Of a stretch of DNA of 64,000 nt, positions 9,014-17,745 are shown in pieces. Every line of letters starts with the position of its first letter. Within the stretch, counting starts at the first letter, position 1. Below the pieces are notes generated by a model. It was not told where the DNA came from. It was given only the letters and a program-made list of their open reading frames with translations, and did no database searches. The position numbers and the translations under genes are program-made. Where the stretch lies: contig NZ_JAPNOA010000059.1 of the NCBI RefSeq assembly GCF_026626885.1, forward strand, positions 327 through 64,326, written 5' to 3'. Origin of the DNA: Parathalassolituus penaei. Lineage in GTDB: Bacteria > Pseudomonadota > Gammaproteobacteria > Pseudomonadales > Oceanobacteraceae.

Positions 9014-9699
9014 GAGTTCTGACCGTCATCGGCCTGTTCGCGCAGGGCAAAACCGGTACCGGCAAGGGTATGCAACAGCGGCAGTTCACCGTCCTGATCG
9101 AGCTGTTTGCGCAGGTTGAACAAATGCACCTTGAGACTGTTGCTGTCGGGTTGTTCGTCGCCCCACACGGCCTGCATCAGTTGCTCACGACTGAGTGGCC
9201 GCGGAGATGCCCGTAACAGGCACTCAAGCAATTTCCAGGCGGTTGGGGATAATTTCAGAACCCGGCCATTACGCATGGTTTCATGGCTGGCGAGATTCAT
9301 TTCGAGGTCGGCACAGCGCAGTTTCTGCACCTGGCCGCTGCGACGGCGCGACAACGCCATCACCCGCACCACCAGTTCTTCGAGATCAAAGGGTTTGACC
9401 AGATAGTCGTCGGTGCCAGCCTGAAAGCCATCGAGTTTGTCGGTGAGCTGATCACGAGCGGTGAGCATCAGTACCGGTACATCGTTGCCTTGCTGACGCA
9501 AGCGGGTACAGACACTGAGACCATCAAGACGCGGCAGATTAAGGTCGAGCAGCAAGACGTCGTAACGCTGCTGTTCCAGCAAGCTCAGCCCGGCAACGCC
9601 ATTACTGGCGTGGTCGCAGTGGATATTCTCCAGCGCCAGGTAATCCACCACCGTGACCGCAAGGTCGATATCGTCTTCAACAAGCAGAACATTGAGCAT
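9010..9699 (-). CDS. OmpR/PhoB-family response regulator
   Basis: A 229-aa regulator. The receiver domain begins MLNVLLVEDD with the acidic pocket, has phosphoacceptor D52 in LLLDLNLPRLDG, the conserved Thr in LMLTARD and Lys in YLVKPFD. The C-terminal winged helix (about 128-222: LKLSPTAWKLLECLLR, SREQLMQAVWGDE, LKVHLFNLRKQLD) binds DNA. It is the first gene of the two-component operon, with its kinase overlapping by 4 nt. A promoter should lie in 9700-9808. Confidence 0.93.
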   Translation of the reverse strand: MLNVLLVEDDIDLAVTVVDYLALENIHCDHASNGVAGLSLLEQQRYDVLLLDLNLPRLDGLSVCTRLRQQGNDVPVLMLTARDQLTDKLDGFQAGTDDYLVKPFDLEELVVRVMALSRRRSGQVQKLRCADLEMNLASHETMRNGRVLKLSPTAWKLLECLLRASPRPLSREQLMQAVWGDEQPDSNSLKVHLFNLRKQLDQDGELPLLHTLAGTGFALREQADDGQNS

Positions 9700-9808
9700 G
9701 AGCGGGATTCCTGAACAACCGGGGCAGGTCTGTCGTGCTGCAGGTCAACACGACACCAGATTCATCGCAGTTTGCCTGCCAGCCGGTTAAGAGGCGGTTA
9801 ACGGCAGA

Positions 9809-10924
9809 TCAGATCCCCCAATTCACATCGTCCTCGTCATCCACACAACTGCGGAAACTGTCGATGTCATCACTGTGGCAAACCACGGTACGCACCACCA
9901 CGTCACCATCGTAATAACCATAGATCAGCATCCATTGCTCATCGTCGATGTAACCGTTGATGCGGCTGCAGAGGTTGTAGCTGCTGCAATCGAGATCCGG
10001 CGCGCCGTCATAAAGAGTAATCAGGCCATTACTGCTGCTGTCCAGTTCGCTGCCGCGCACAATCATGTAGAACGGATAACTGCTGCCGGTACGATCGTCG
10101 GGGCTGCTGTCATCGGTGTCGAGCACTACAGCGGTGATATTGCCGCCGTTGGATACCGTTTTGGTAACGTCGATATCCGCCTGTTCGCCCCATACCGGCG
10201 TAAAGTCGGTGATACCGTCGGCCAGTTTCAGCAGCTCATAATCGTCGGAGCTGTTGACCTTGTAGAGCAGGCACATGTGGGCGTCGGCAAGGCCGCAGTC
10301 ACTCTGGAACCAGGCCACCCGCCAGGAAGCGGAGCTTTCACCCGAACACACCGAGGCAAAGTCATCTTCGTCAGCCGAGCAGATAAAGGATTCCAGCGTC
10401 AGCACACCATCGGTGGCCGAGAATTCCAGCTCCAGCACCTGACCGTTGGTCACGGCGGTGGTGAGGTCGGAACAGCTGTCACCACAGGCAAAACTGATGT
10501 CACCACCCAGACTCCAGGTGCTGTCGTCCTCGGCATAGAGGATGCCGGTGTCGCTGTAGAGATTCATGGAAATAGAGCGTTCGGCGTCGGTGATCGACTC
10601 CTGGGTCACCACCTGGCTGAAGGTATAACCGGTCGGATCGCCGTCATCGTCGTGGCTGACCACTACTTCAACTTCGTAACGGTAACCCCACTGGTAGTCA
10701 GTGAAGCCGTCAAACGATACGTCTTCGTCCAGCAACTCCCAGCTGTCGCCGGTTTCTTCACGAACCCGGAAACAGAGGGTGTTGGCATCGTCATCACAGG
10801 GTTCCTTGTAGAAATCCACCAGCCGGGTTTCGGTGGTGTCTGACCAGCTGCGCCCCAGTTCAATACAGCCACTCAGCAGGCTGACAGACAGGAGCAACAG
10901 CAATCCTGTGATGCGGTATTTCAT
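9809..10924 (-). CDS. Acidic lipoprotein of unknown function (371 aa)
   Basis: The N-terminus MKYRITGLLLLLSVSLLSGC is a type II signal sequence with a clear LSGC lipobox, so the mature protein starts at Cys20 and is lipid-anchored, probably in the outer membrane. The rest is strikingly rich in Asp/Glu and contains many paired cysteines (segments such as KEPCDDD, FACGDSC, FICSADEDDFASVCSG, SDCGLADAHMCLLYK), implying multiple disulfides. Three similarly built blocks with C...D...S...W patterns suggest an internal repeat. I cannot name the family. Its start overlaps the stop of the upstream acyltransferase by ATGA. Confidence 0.65.
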   Translation of the reverse strand: MKYRITGLLLLLSVSLLSGCIELGRSWSDTTETRLVDFYKEPCDDDANTLCFRVREETGDSWELLDEDVSFDGFTDYQWGYRYEVEVVVSHDDDGDPTGYTFSQVVTQESITDAERSISMNLYSDTGILYAEDDSTWSLGGDISFACGDSCSDLTTAVTNGQVLELEFSATDGVLTLESFICSADEDDFASVCSGESSASWRVAWFQSDCGLADAHMCLLYKVNSSDDYELLKLADGITDFTPVWGEQADIDVTKTVSNGGNITAVVLDTDDSSPDDRTGSSYPFYMIVRGSELDSSSNGLITLYDGAPDLDCSSYNLCSRINGYIDDEQWMLIYGYYDGDVVVRTVVCHSDDIDSFRSCVDDEDDVNWGI

Positions 10925-12105
10925 GATGAAGACGGTTCCTCAGCTTCGTGAATAATCGCCGCCGGCAGCTGGCGACGCAGAATCGGCATGGCATAACCAC
11001 GCAGTACCTGTTCCTGGACGTCGCGTGCTTCGTGTTCGATACGGGCACGCAACTCCGCACGCACCAGCTCGTCAACCGGCTCAACAGGGACTTCGTGAAG
11101 GGTATTAAACTCTTTCTGCAGCATGTCGAGGGCGGCGTAATGCACTGGCAGCACCTCGGTCATTTGCAGAATCTGGCGATCAATCGCTGCCGCCATGTTT
11201 TCCGGTGAAGCCATTTCTTCCAGCGTCAGCGGTGTACCAAAATCAACGTGAATCGTGCCCTTGCGGCCCGTCACACCGGTCAGCAGGCTGCGGGTATCTT
11301 CACCTTCTTCCTTGCGGTAGCTGCCGTATTTACGACGGGCTACCAGCTCACGGCCTTTCATCAGATCACACGGGTCCCATTCGTACTGGATGGACACCGG
11401 CACCGGGCGCAAACGGCTCATGGATTCGGTAAAGGTTTCGTTACGCTCACGACCATGCAGGGTCAGCATTTTCAGCACCGCCGTATCGGTTTCGTCGATA
11501 CCGTCTTTGGCGCGGCCTTCACGCTGGGCAATCCAGACCGATTCCGACTCATCCAGACTGTGGCGAATGTAGTTCGACAGCTGCTGCAGGGCAGCCAGTT
11601 TTTCGCGCTTGTTGCTGATGTTGCGTTTGACGATAAAACTCTTGTTCAGACGCATCAGGTCGGCCACATCCGGATGACCCAGCAGGTTGTCACCAATCGC
11701 AATACGACTGGTCGGCCAACCGGCCTGATGCAATGAGTAGTTGATCATGGTCGGATCCATGGCGATGTCGCGATGGTTGGAAATCCACAGATGACCCTGG
11801 CCTGGCTCCATACGCTCAAGGCCACGTACAATCACACGACCGGAGGTTTTATCGAGCAGCTTGCCAACCCAGCGTCCCAGCCATGACTGGAAACCCGCTA
11901 CCGAGCGGACATCCGCCAGCTGCCGCTTCAGCATCCATTGGGCTAATGGCAACATAAGTTCGCGCAACCAGTGCGGCAGCATCGGCAGACGATACTTGAG
12001 CAAGGCGCGATGGAGGGTCATGGAGCCTGTGATTCGGTCAAGAACGGTGACAACTTCGTCATCCTGATAAGGGCGAATGTCGGAAAAAGGATCGTGCATG
12101 AGCAT
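10921..12105 (-). CDS. PlsC-type glycerophosphate acyltransferase
   Basis: A 394-aa acyltransferase. LWISNHRDIAMDPTMIN holds the NHxxxxD catalytic block (NHRDIAMD), IAIGDNLLG and MRLNKSFIVKR follow in family order, and the VWIAQREGRAKDG region replaces the usual EGTR with REGRAKDG, as in some long proteobacterial acyltransferases of glycerol-3-phosphate type. C-terminal ~130 residues are helical and charged. It probably acts on phospholipid precursors at the inner membrane. There are two possible starts, ATG at 12105 and ATG at 12099, and neither has a strong ribosome site. The stop overlaps the lipoprotein start (ATGA), indicating a two-gene operon. Confidence 0.75.
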   Translation of the reverse strand: MLMHDPFSDIRPYQDDEVVTVLDRITGSMTLHRALLKYRLPMLPHWLRELMLPLAQWMLKRQLADVRSVAGFQSWLGRWVGKLLDKTSGRVIVRGLERMEPGQGHLWISNHRDIAMDPTMINYSLHQAGWPTSRIAIGDNLLGHPDVADLMRLNKSFIVKRNISNKREKLAALQQLSNYIRHSLDESESVWIAQREGRAKDGIDETDTAVLKMLTLHGRERNETFTESMSRLRPVPVSIQYEWDPCDLMKGRELVARRKYGSYRKEEGEDTRSLLTGVTGRKGTIHVDFGTPLTLEEMASPENMAAAIDRQILQMTEVLPVHYAALDMLQKEFNTLHEVPVEPVDELVRAELRARIEHEARDVQEQVLRGYAMPILRRQLPAAIIHEAEEPSSS

Positions 12106-12243
12106 CCACTACGATTAAGGCATTAAAATGACGGCCGGGGATGATGCCCTAAGCAACGCCGACTGTTAAGGCACAAGATAGGCTGATATAAACATCGCCG
12201 TTGAAAAATTACGCTTGCAACCCCTGTTTGAGGTATTTGTACC

Positions 12244-12642
12244 ATGATTGAAGAATGGCAACCCGCTCCGCAAAACCGTGATACCCAGCCTGATGTCGCC
12301 TTGCTGGTGCGCTTCGCGGCCGCTGCCGAGGCGTTTGCCAACACTGGCAACTGCGATATTGATGAGCAGGATCTCAACCGCGCAGCAGGCTGGCTGAAAA
12401 TCAAGGAAGCGGAGTGGTATGACTCGCTGGTCGATCTGGATGAAGCCCAGTTATTTGATCTGGCGATATTTTTTACCGTGGCGGAACAGAAACTGTCGGG
12501 CTTCCAGAGTGGTGCCCGCAACCCGGCGATCTGGGCCTGTCGTCTGCTCAAGCAGATGGGCAAAACCCCGGCCAAGGAACGTATTCGTCATCTGAAAAGC
12601 CTGACGGACAACCGTTATATTCCGTGGGGCAAGGTTATCTGA
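12244..12642 (+). CDS. Conserved hypothetical protein (132 aa)
   Basis: A soluble protein without signal or membrane segment, mostly helical. It has an acidic N-terminal half (AAAAEAFANTGNCDIDEQDLNRAAGWLKIKEAEWYDSL in part) and a basic C-terminal tail (KTPAKERIRHLKSLTDNRYIPWGKVI). I do not recognise a named domain. The ATG at 12244 is the first possible start, and codon usage matches the neighbouring chromosome genes. It is divergent from the acyltransferase at 12105 and convergent with the hybrid kinase, with a hairpin between the two stops. Confidence 0.6.
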   Translation: MIEEWQPAPQNRDTQPDVALLVRFAAAAEAFANTGNCDIDEQDLNRAAGWLKIKEAEWYDSLVDLDEAQLFDLAIFFTVAEQKLSGFQSGARNPAIWACRLLKQMGKTPAKERIRHLKSLTDNRYIPWGKVI

Positions 12643-12662
12643 GACCTGCCTGCTGGCACGTG

Positions 12663-12686
12663 CAGACGGTGTTTCACCACCGTCTG
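12663..12686. terminator. Hairpin between convergent genes
   Basis: CAGACGGTG (12663-12671) pairs with CACCGTCTG (12678-12686) around a 6-nt loop, between the stops of a rightward gene (12642) and the leftward hybrid kinase (12712). There is no long T-run on either side, so an intrinsic terminator role is likely but weakly supported. Confidence 0.4.
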
Positions 12687-12711
12687 TGACTGCGCCGGAA
12701 CAAACATCCGC

Positions 12712-14757
12712 TCAGCTGACCACCACCGACGCCGCCAGATACGGTGGCAATTCGCGCCGCAAGTCTTCGAGGCGTACCGGTTTCGACAGATAACCGTTCA
12801 TACCCGCGTCTTCACAAGCCGCCTTGCGTTCCGCCATCACGTCGGCCGACAGCGCCACAATCGGCACCGACGCACCACCACAAGCCTGTTCTGCCTTCCG
12901 AATCTGGCGACAGGACTCCAGACCATCCATCACCGGCATATGGCAATCCATCAGGATCAGGTCAAAACGCTGCTGCAATGCCTTGTCGAGCGCTTCCTTG
13001 CCATTACCGGCGACTTCAACCTCGCAGCCCAAACGTACCAGCATCTGGCTGGCGACTTTCTGGTTGACGATATTGTCTTCAGCCAACAAAACCCGACGCC
13101 CCTTGAACGGACAACCGTCGTCATGAACGGCGGTCGGGGAAACCAGCTGCCGTGATACACGACTTAGCAGACGCACCGGCGGCAGCGGTTCTTCCAGCAG
13201 GTTCATCAACAATTCGGCCAGCTGGTCGTGGTTGATGGGCCATTCCCAACAGGCTCCGACCCCGGCTTGCAACAAACGCGAGGATTCGATCTGGATAAAC
13301 TCCATCGAACTCATGGCAACCCGCACATTGCCACTGGCCAGCCACTTCAGGAATTCGGCATCTGCCGACTCAAAACACTTGAGGGAGATAATCACTACAT
13401 CCGGCTGCTGGGTCTGGGCCAGCCGCAAAAGGTCAGTAGCCTGGCCAAACTCGCGGGTTTTCATACCAAGGTGACGACCGGCGGCTAGCAGGAGCGAGCG
13501 ATTGATCTGTAATTCATCACAAATCCACAACACCCGACCACTGGTTTTTTCCGGCTGTATTTCCCGTTCCGCGGCCGCTACCGGCGCCACCGGCAAATCC
13601 AGATCAAACCAGAAGGTGGAACCGCGGCCCGGCGTACTCAGCACGCCAACCTCACCTTGCATCAGAGCGGCCAGACGTTTGCAGATACTCAGGCCAAGAC
13701 CACTGCCACCGGCCTCGCGAGATAGAGTGCCGTGGGCAAAGGTGTATTCGTCAAACAGGATCGAAGCCCGTTCAGTGCTGATACCAATCCCGGAGTCTTC
13801 GACCATAAACCGCAAGCGCACCTGATCGCCAGCACGATTCACATAATCCACCTTCAGCAACACATGACCACTGTCGGTGAACTTGATGGCGTTGTTGAGG
13901 TAATTGATCAGAACCTGGCGAATCCGGTGCGAATCGCCCAGCAGATAACGCGGTAATTTCGGGTCGACCTGCGACTGCAACACCAGACTTTTCTCACGGG
14001 CGCGATTGGCCATCATGCTGACCAGATTGTTGGCGAGCTCATCCAGATTGAATGGTTCTGCGGCCAGATCAACCTTGCCCGCATCGATTTTCGACAGATC
14101 CAGAATGTCGTTGATGATGGCCAGCAGGTGTTCCGATGAGCTATGAATTACACGTTGGTAACTACGCTGTTCGGGAGTCAGTTCGGTCTGATCCATGAGT
14201 GAGACCATACCCAGTACACCGGTCATCGGTGTCCGAATCTCATGGCTCATATTGGCGAGGAAACGGGCCCGCGCCAGGTTTGAATGTTCAGCCGTCAGGC
14301 GCGCTCGTTCTGCGTCCTGAATCTGCTGCATCAGATGATCAGTGCTGACCAACCCTACAATCACATCACCCGACTCAAGCGGAGTAATAAGCGCCATCCA
14401 ATAATGCGTATGGCCATGAGAATCCAGCACCAGCTCCAGACGCTGAGGGCGCTGATGGGTACGCGCAAAGTTTCGGCTGATCTCAAAGATGTCAGCCGTA
14501 CGTTCATCCAATAAATTGACAAAGCGCAGACCCATCTTCAATGGAAGATCTGTGGATTTTTGCGAACAATCGAGAACCAGCCCCTGGGAGTCAAGTTGCA
14601 TCGTAATAATCGGGCTGTAACGCCACTGCAGATCGCGCTGTTGCCATTGTTCACGCCAGTGTTTCTGACGCCTGAACATCACAACAGCGACCACTACCAC
14701 AGCCAGCAAAACCAGTAACAAGAAGCAGAGCAGAAACAGCAATCCGTTGTTGTCCAT
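12712..14757 (-). CDS. Hybrid sensor histidine kinase/response regulator
   Basis: A 681-aa kinase. One strong N-terminal membrane segment (residues ~5-28) leads to a PAS-like region, then FLANMSHEIRTPM with phosphoacceptor H172, an HATPase domain with LINYLNNAIKFT, DSGIGI and GSGLGLSICKRL, and two receiver-like modules. The first (about 405-520, starting RVLWICDEL) lacks a recognisable phosphoacceptor. The second (about 553-670) is intact: LLAEDNIVNQ, D604 in LILMDCHMPVMDG, and YLSKPV. It ends without an Hpt domain, so phosphotransfer to a separate Hpt protein is expected. It is a neighbour of the HTH protein at 14800-15357 and the REC-PAS protein at 15503, probably one signalling cluster. 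Confidence 0.9.
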   Translation of the reverse strand: MDNNGLLFLLCFLLLVLLAVVVVAVVMFRRQKHWREQWQQRDLQWRYSPIITMQLDSQGLVLDCSQKSTDLPLKMGLRFVNLLDERTADIFEISRNFARTHQRPQRLELVLDSHGHTHYWMALITPLESGDVIVGLVSTDHLMQQIQDAERARLTAEHSNLARARFLANMSHEIRTPMTGVLGMVSLMDQTELTPEQRSYQRVIHSSSEHLLAIINDILDLSKIDAGKVDLAAEPFNLDELANNLVSMMANRAREKSLVLQSQVDPKLPRYLLGDSHRIRQVLINYLNNAIKFTDSGHVLLKVDYVNRAGDQVRLRFMVEDSGIGISTERASILFDEYTFAHGTLSREAGGSGLGLSICKRLAALMQGEVGVLSTPGRGSTFWFDLDLPVAPVAAAEREIQPEKTSGRVLWICDELQINRSLLLAAGRHLGMKTREFGQATDLLRLAQTQQPDVVIISLKCFESADAEFLKWLASGNVRVAMSSMEFIQIESSRLLQAGVGACWEWPINHDQLAELLMNLLEEPLPPVRLLSRVSRQLVSPTAVHDDGCPFKGRRVLLAEDNIVNQKVASQMLVRLGCEVEVAGNGKEALDKALQQRFDLILMDCHMPVMDGLESCRQIRKAEQACGGASVPIVALSADVMAERKAACEDAGMNGYLSKPVRLEDLRRELPPYLAASVVVS

Positions 14758-14799
14758 ACCTTATCCTGTCAGCAGCACCAACGCTGCCGGATATACGTC

Positions 14800-15357
14800 T
14801 CAGTTGGACGTTTCACCTTCAGGATCCGGTTGCTCCAGAATGCCGGTGAAACGTTTTTGTTCCAACGGCCAGACTACCCTGAACCAGCCTTCCTGCATAC
14901 TGGCAGTTGCCGCATGCGGGGACACCAGAATGCAAACAAGATCAGGATTATCTGACTCTTTACGAATTCTGTTCACACTGTGCTGGCTCGCGGCCGAAGT
15001 CACCACCACCGCACTGGGCTGCTGACTGGCACAAATAAAGCCGAATTGCATAGGATCGGTGGTCACCATCGGTTCCCATCCGGCCCTACGAGTGCAGGCG
15101 GCGATTTCAGCGCCGATTTCATCCTGCTCCGAAAGAATCAGCAAGGTGCGCCCCTGCCCCCGTAGCTCTTCCGGTACTGGCATCTGATTATTTTGCAGAA
15201 AGGCGATAAAGCCTGACAGGGGAATGCGGTTATCGCCCCGTCCTGGCAACTTGTACGCTTCCAGGTGGCCACGCTCAATCCAGCGGATGACAGTACGGAA
15301 ATTGACACCACAGTACTTCGCTACTTCGCCTGTGGTCAGTGCCTGTTTGAGTCTCAC
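14800..15357 (-). CDS. HTH (MerR/excisionase-type) protein with degenerate receiver domain
   Basis: The N-terminal ~55 residues (ALTTGEVAKYCGVNFRTVIR, then a KLPGRGDNRIPLSGFIAFL wing) are a helix_turn_helix_17-type DNA-binding domain. Residues ~70-165 resemble a CheY fold (RTLLILSEQDEIGAEI ... AVVVTSAASQ ... LVCILVSP), but the strand-3 aspartate is replaced by Ser/Thr, so it cannot be phosphorylated in the usual way. I place the start at GTG 15357 because homology begins right after. An open frame extends to a TTG at 15417, but the extra residues look non-conserved. It lies 42 nt upstream of the hybrid kinase on the same strand and is probably co-transcribed with it. Confidence 0.75.
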   Translation of the reverse strand: MRLKQALTTGEVAKYCGVNFRTVIRWIERGHLEAYKLPGRGDNRIPLSGFIAFLQNNQMPVPEELRGQGRTLLILSEQDEIGAEIAACTRRAGWEPMVTTDPMQFGFICASQQPSAVVVTSAASQHSVNRIRKESDNPDLVCILVSPHAATASMQEGWFRVVWPLEQKRFTGILEQPDPEGETSN

Positions 15358-15502
15358 GTCATTGCCCAGTCCGGTTATTGCTTCCCACTCAGTATAGATA
15401 GGCTTTGGCCTTTGCAAGTTTGAAACAGTATTCTCTCGACAATCCGACGCTGCCGAACGTTCGTGCAGGCAGATGTCATGCGATCAACCGACAGGATGTG
15501 AC

Positions 15503-17317
15503 ATGAGTTTTAGCGTACTGCTGATTGATGATGAGGCCGGTATCGTTCAGGCCCTGAGCCGGGTGTTTGATAACGCCGGGCTGGTAACCTATACCGCCCA
15601 TAACCTGCAGGAAGCGCTGGAAATCCTGCGCAATCACATCATCAAGGTGATGATCACCGACTTCCGTATGCCCGGTGGTGATGGCCTCGAACTGTGTCAG
15701 CAGGCCCGTGAACAGAGCCCTTGTACCTATCGCCTGTTATTATCCGGCCACGTTGAATACCCGCTGCTACGGGCTGCCTTGCAACGAGGGGATGTTCACA
15801 AATTTGTGGCCAAACCCTGGAACAACCAGGCACTGATTCGCGATGTCGAGGAGGGTGCCCGTCAATCCGATCTGATGAAAAAGGTACATACCTTACGCAG
15901 TGCAGTCCATGACGACCAGCCAGCCTTTCTGACTGATCGCAACTGGGTGATTCGTCTCGCCAATGCGCGCCTCTGTACCGTCCTCGGTATTCCTGAAGAA
16001 CAACTGTTGGGCCGAAACCTGTTTGCACCGAGTATTTGTGCCATGCCAGTGATGCAGGAAGCAGAGATCACTCGTCAGACCGAATCTGGTCAGACCTGGC
16101 TGGGTTTTTTCAGTTTGCTCGACGTCCAGCGCCAGGAGATTCCAACCTGGATGGTGGTAACTGCACTAAGCCAGGATTACCGCATATGCGTATGCAGTTT
16201 TGTTGACCAGGATACCGGCAACGCCAGACGTGAAATTCGCACAGAATTACGCCGTTACTCTGGAAGCCATCAGCTGGATGAGTTCTGCCAGTATCTTGAA
16301 CACAACTACGGTATGGCGCGCACGTTAGTCGTTGAGTTCCCTAGAGAAATGGTCAACGATGCCGATCTCAGCGCACTCTGTTATGAACGCATCAGTGCTG
16401 CAACGGGTGGTCTTAACCGTATATTTACGCCAGCCAGCAACCTGTTTCTGATACCGATTGCCGATACCAGCGCAGATAACTCTGTCACCAACCTTGAAAA
16501 CACTATTTGCCGCCAGTTCAATGCGCCACTGGTTCATCGCCGCCAGGTCGTACAGGTCACTCCGACACTGCGGATTGAATCGTCCAATGACGAGCAGCCG
16601 TTTGCCACCCTGCGCAGCCGTCTCGCCCATTACGAAACGCTGGAAACTCCCGAACAAAATCCCGGTGCAACCAGCATCACTCCGGTCGTCGAAGTCATCC
16701 AGAACGCCACCCAACCCGTCATTGTTCATTCCAATGGCCCCGATGTCCTGCCAATCTTTGACCATCAGGGCCAGATTCTCGGCGTGCGTACCTGTCGTCA
16801 GGAGTCTCGTCCGGACAGCTGGATGCAATCGACCCTGTCGTGCTGGCAACAGTATCTGCAAACAGCGCCGTTCCTTGCTATGGATACGATCACTGATGAT
16901 GCCCTGCCAGATGCACCTCTCGCTGCCACCTGTCTGCTGGAAGTGAACGTCAGCATGGGCCTGCCGGAATCCCTGTTAAGCCAGGTCGACCTGTTGCAAC
17001 GCCGTGGTTTCCAGCTACTGCTGCGCAATCCCTCACAAAACCTGTTGGCCTCCCGCCAGCTGGCAACTCTGCCAATACGGGCATTTGCATTCGGCCCGCG
17101 GCAGTTGCAGGAAATGATGGGCGCCGAAGCCGGCTTCCGACGTTTGCTGCAGAAATGGCAGGAACAGGGGGTGAAATTTCTCGGAGAGCAGCTGGACTCC
17201 CCCACAGAACTGGCCACCGCCCGACACTGGGGAATGGACTGGTTATGCGGTGATGCCCTGTCGAAACCGGTCAAGGCCAGTCGCCTGAGCTGGTTTGCCA
17301 ATGTTGATGGCTTCTGA
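15503..17317 (+). CDS. Response regulator with PAS and degenerate GGDEF-EAL domains
   Basis: A 604-aa protein starting at ATG 15503 (AGGATG just upstream). Residues 1-120 are a receiver (LLIDDEAG, MITDFRMPGGDG with the phosphoacceptor Asp, LLLSGH, KFVAKPW). A PAS-like segment (~140-240) follows. The next ~150 residues follow a GGDEF fold outline without a GGDEF motif, and the last ~220 follow an EAL outline (SMGLPESLLSQVDLLQRRGF ... AFGPRQLQEM ... EQLDSPTELATARHWGMDWLCGDALSKP) without the EAL or metal-binding residues. It is therefore probably not a cyclic-di-GMP enzyme but a receptor or protein-interaction output. It is divergent from the HTH/hybrid-kinase pair. Confidence 0.78.
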   Translation: MSFSVLLIDDEAGIVQALSRVFDNAGLVTYTAHNLQEALEILRNHIIKVMITDFRMPGGDGLELCQQAREQSPCTYRLLLSGHVEYPLLRAALQRGDVHKFVAKPWNNQALIRDVEEGARQSDLMKKVHTLRSAVHDDQPAFLTDRNWVIRLANARLCTVLGIPEEQLLGRNLFAPSICAMPVMQEAEITRQTESGQTWLGFFSLLDVQRQEIPTWMVVTALSQDYRICVCSFVDQDTGNARREIRTELRRYSGSHQLDEFCQYLEHNYGMARTLVVEFPREMVNDADLSALCYERISAATGGLNRIFTPASNLFLIPIADTSADNSVTNLENTICRQFNAPLVHRRQVVQVTPTLRIESSNDEQPFATLRSRLAHYETLETPEQNPGATSITPVVEVIQNATQPVIVHSNGPDVLPIFDHQGQILGVRTCRQESRPDSWMQSTLSCWQQYLQTAPFLAMDTITDDALPDAPLAATCLLEVNVSMGLPESLLSQVDLLQRRGFQLLLRNPSQNLLASRQLATLPIRAFAFGPRQLQEMMGAEAGFRRLLQKWQEQGVKFLGEQLDSPTELATARHWGMDWLCGDALSKPVKASRLSWFANVDGF

Positions 17318-17442
17318 ACCGCGCCAAACAACCGGATTGCAATCTCTGAACGGTTCGTCAGCAGGGCCTGACGGCAACGCCAAAGCGGCCTGAAAAGCGC
17401 CCCGGATGGTGTATGATGTCAGGCCCTTGTGGAGGAACCGAA

Positions 17443-17700
17443 TTGAACAAAGAAAAAGCGTATCACCAGATTGCCCTGGCCTGCCTGAAAACCCTGCGCA
17501 ACACCGCCGCCAGCCGCGACGACGCCGTTGCAGAACTGCATCAGGCCATTGATAGTGCCTTCCAGCAGCAATTCGCCCTGCTGTTGTCGGAACTGAATGA
17601 TTACCGTGACCGTCTCAAGCTGATTGAGTCCCTTGATCCTGAACAGCACAGTCTGGCCGATGCCCAGGCCATTGCCGTTCGCAAAGGCAAGGCACACTGA
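17443..17700 (+). CDS. Small conserved hypothetical protein (85 aa)
   Basis: The start is taken as TTG at 17443, seven bases after a perfect GGAGG (17431-17435). The in-frame ATG codons at 17413 and 17416 lie upstream of this ribosome site and would have none. The product (LNKEKAYHQIALACLKTLRN then a long amphipathic helix ending RKGKAH) is soluble and mostly alpha-helical with Gln/Leu heptad-like spacing, suggesting a coiled coil. I do not recognise the family. It precedes the M16 protease by 45 nt and may share its transcript. Confidence 0.6.
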   Translation: MNKEKAYHQIALACLKTLRNTAASRDDAVAELHQAIDSAFQQQFALLLSELNDYRDRLKLIESLDPEQHSLADAQAIAVRKGKAH

Positions 17701-17745
17701 TTTTCTTTCCCGGCTGTCGGGTGTTCTGCGTTTACAGGAGTTGGC

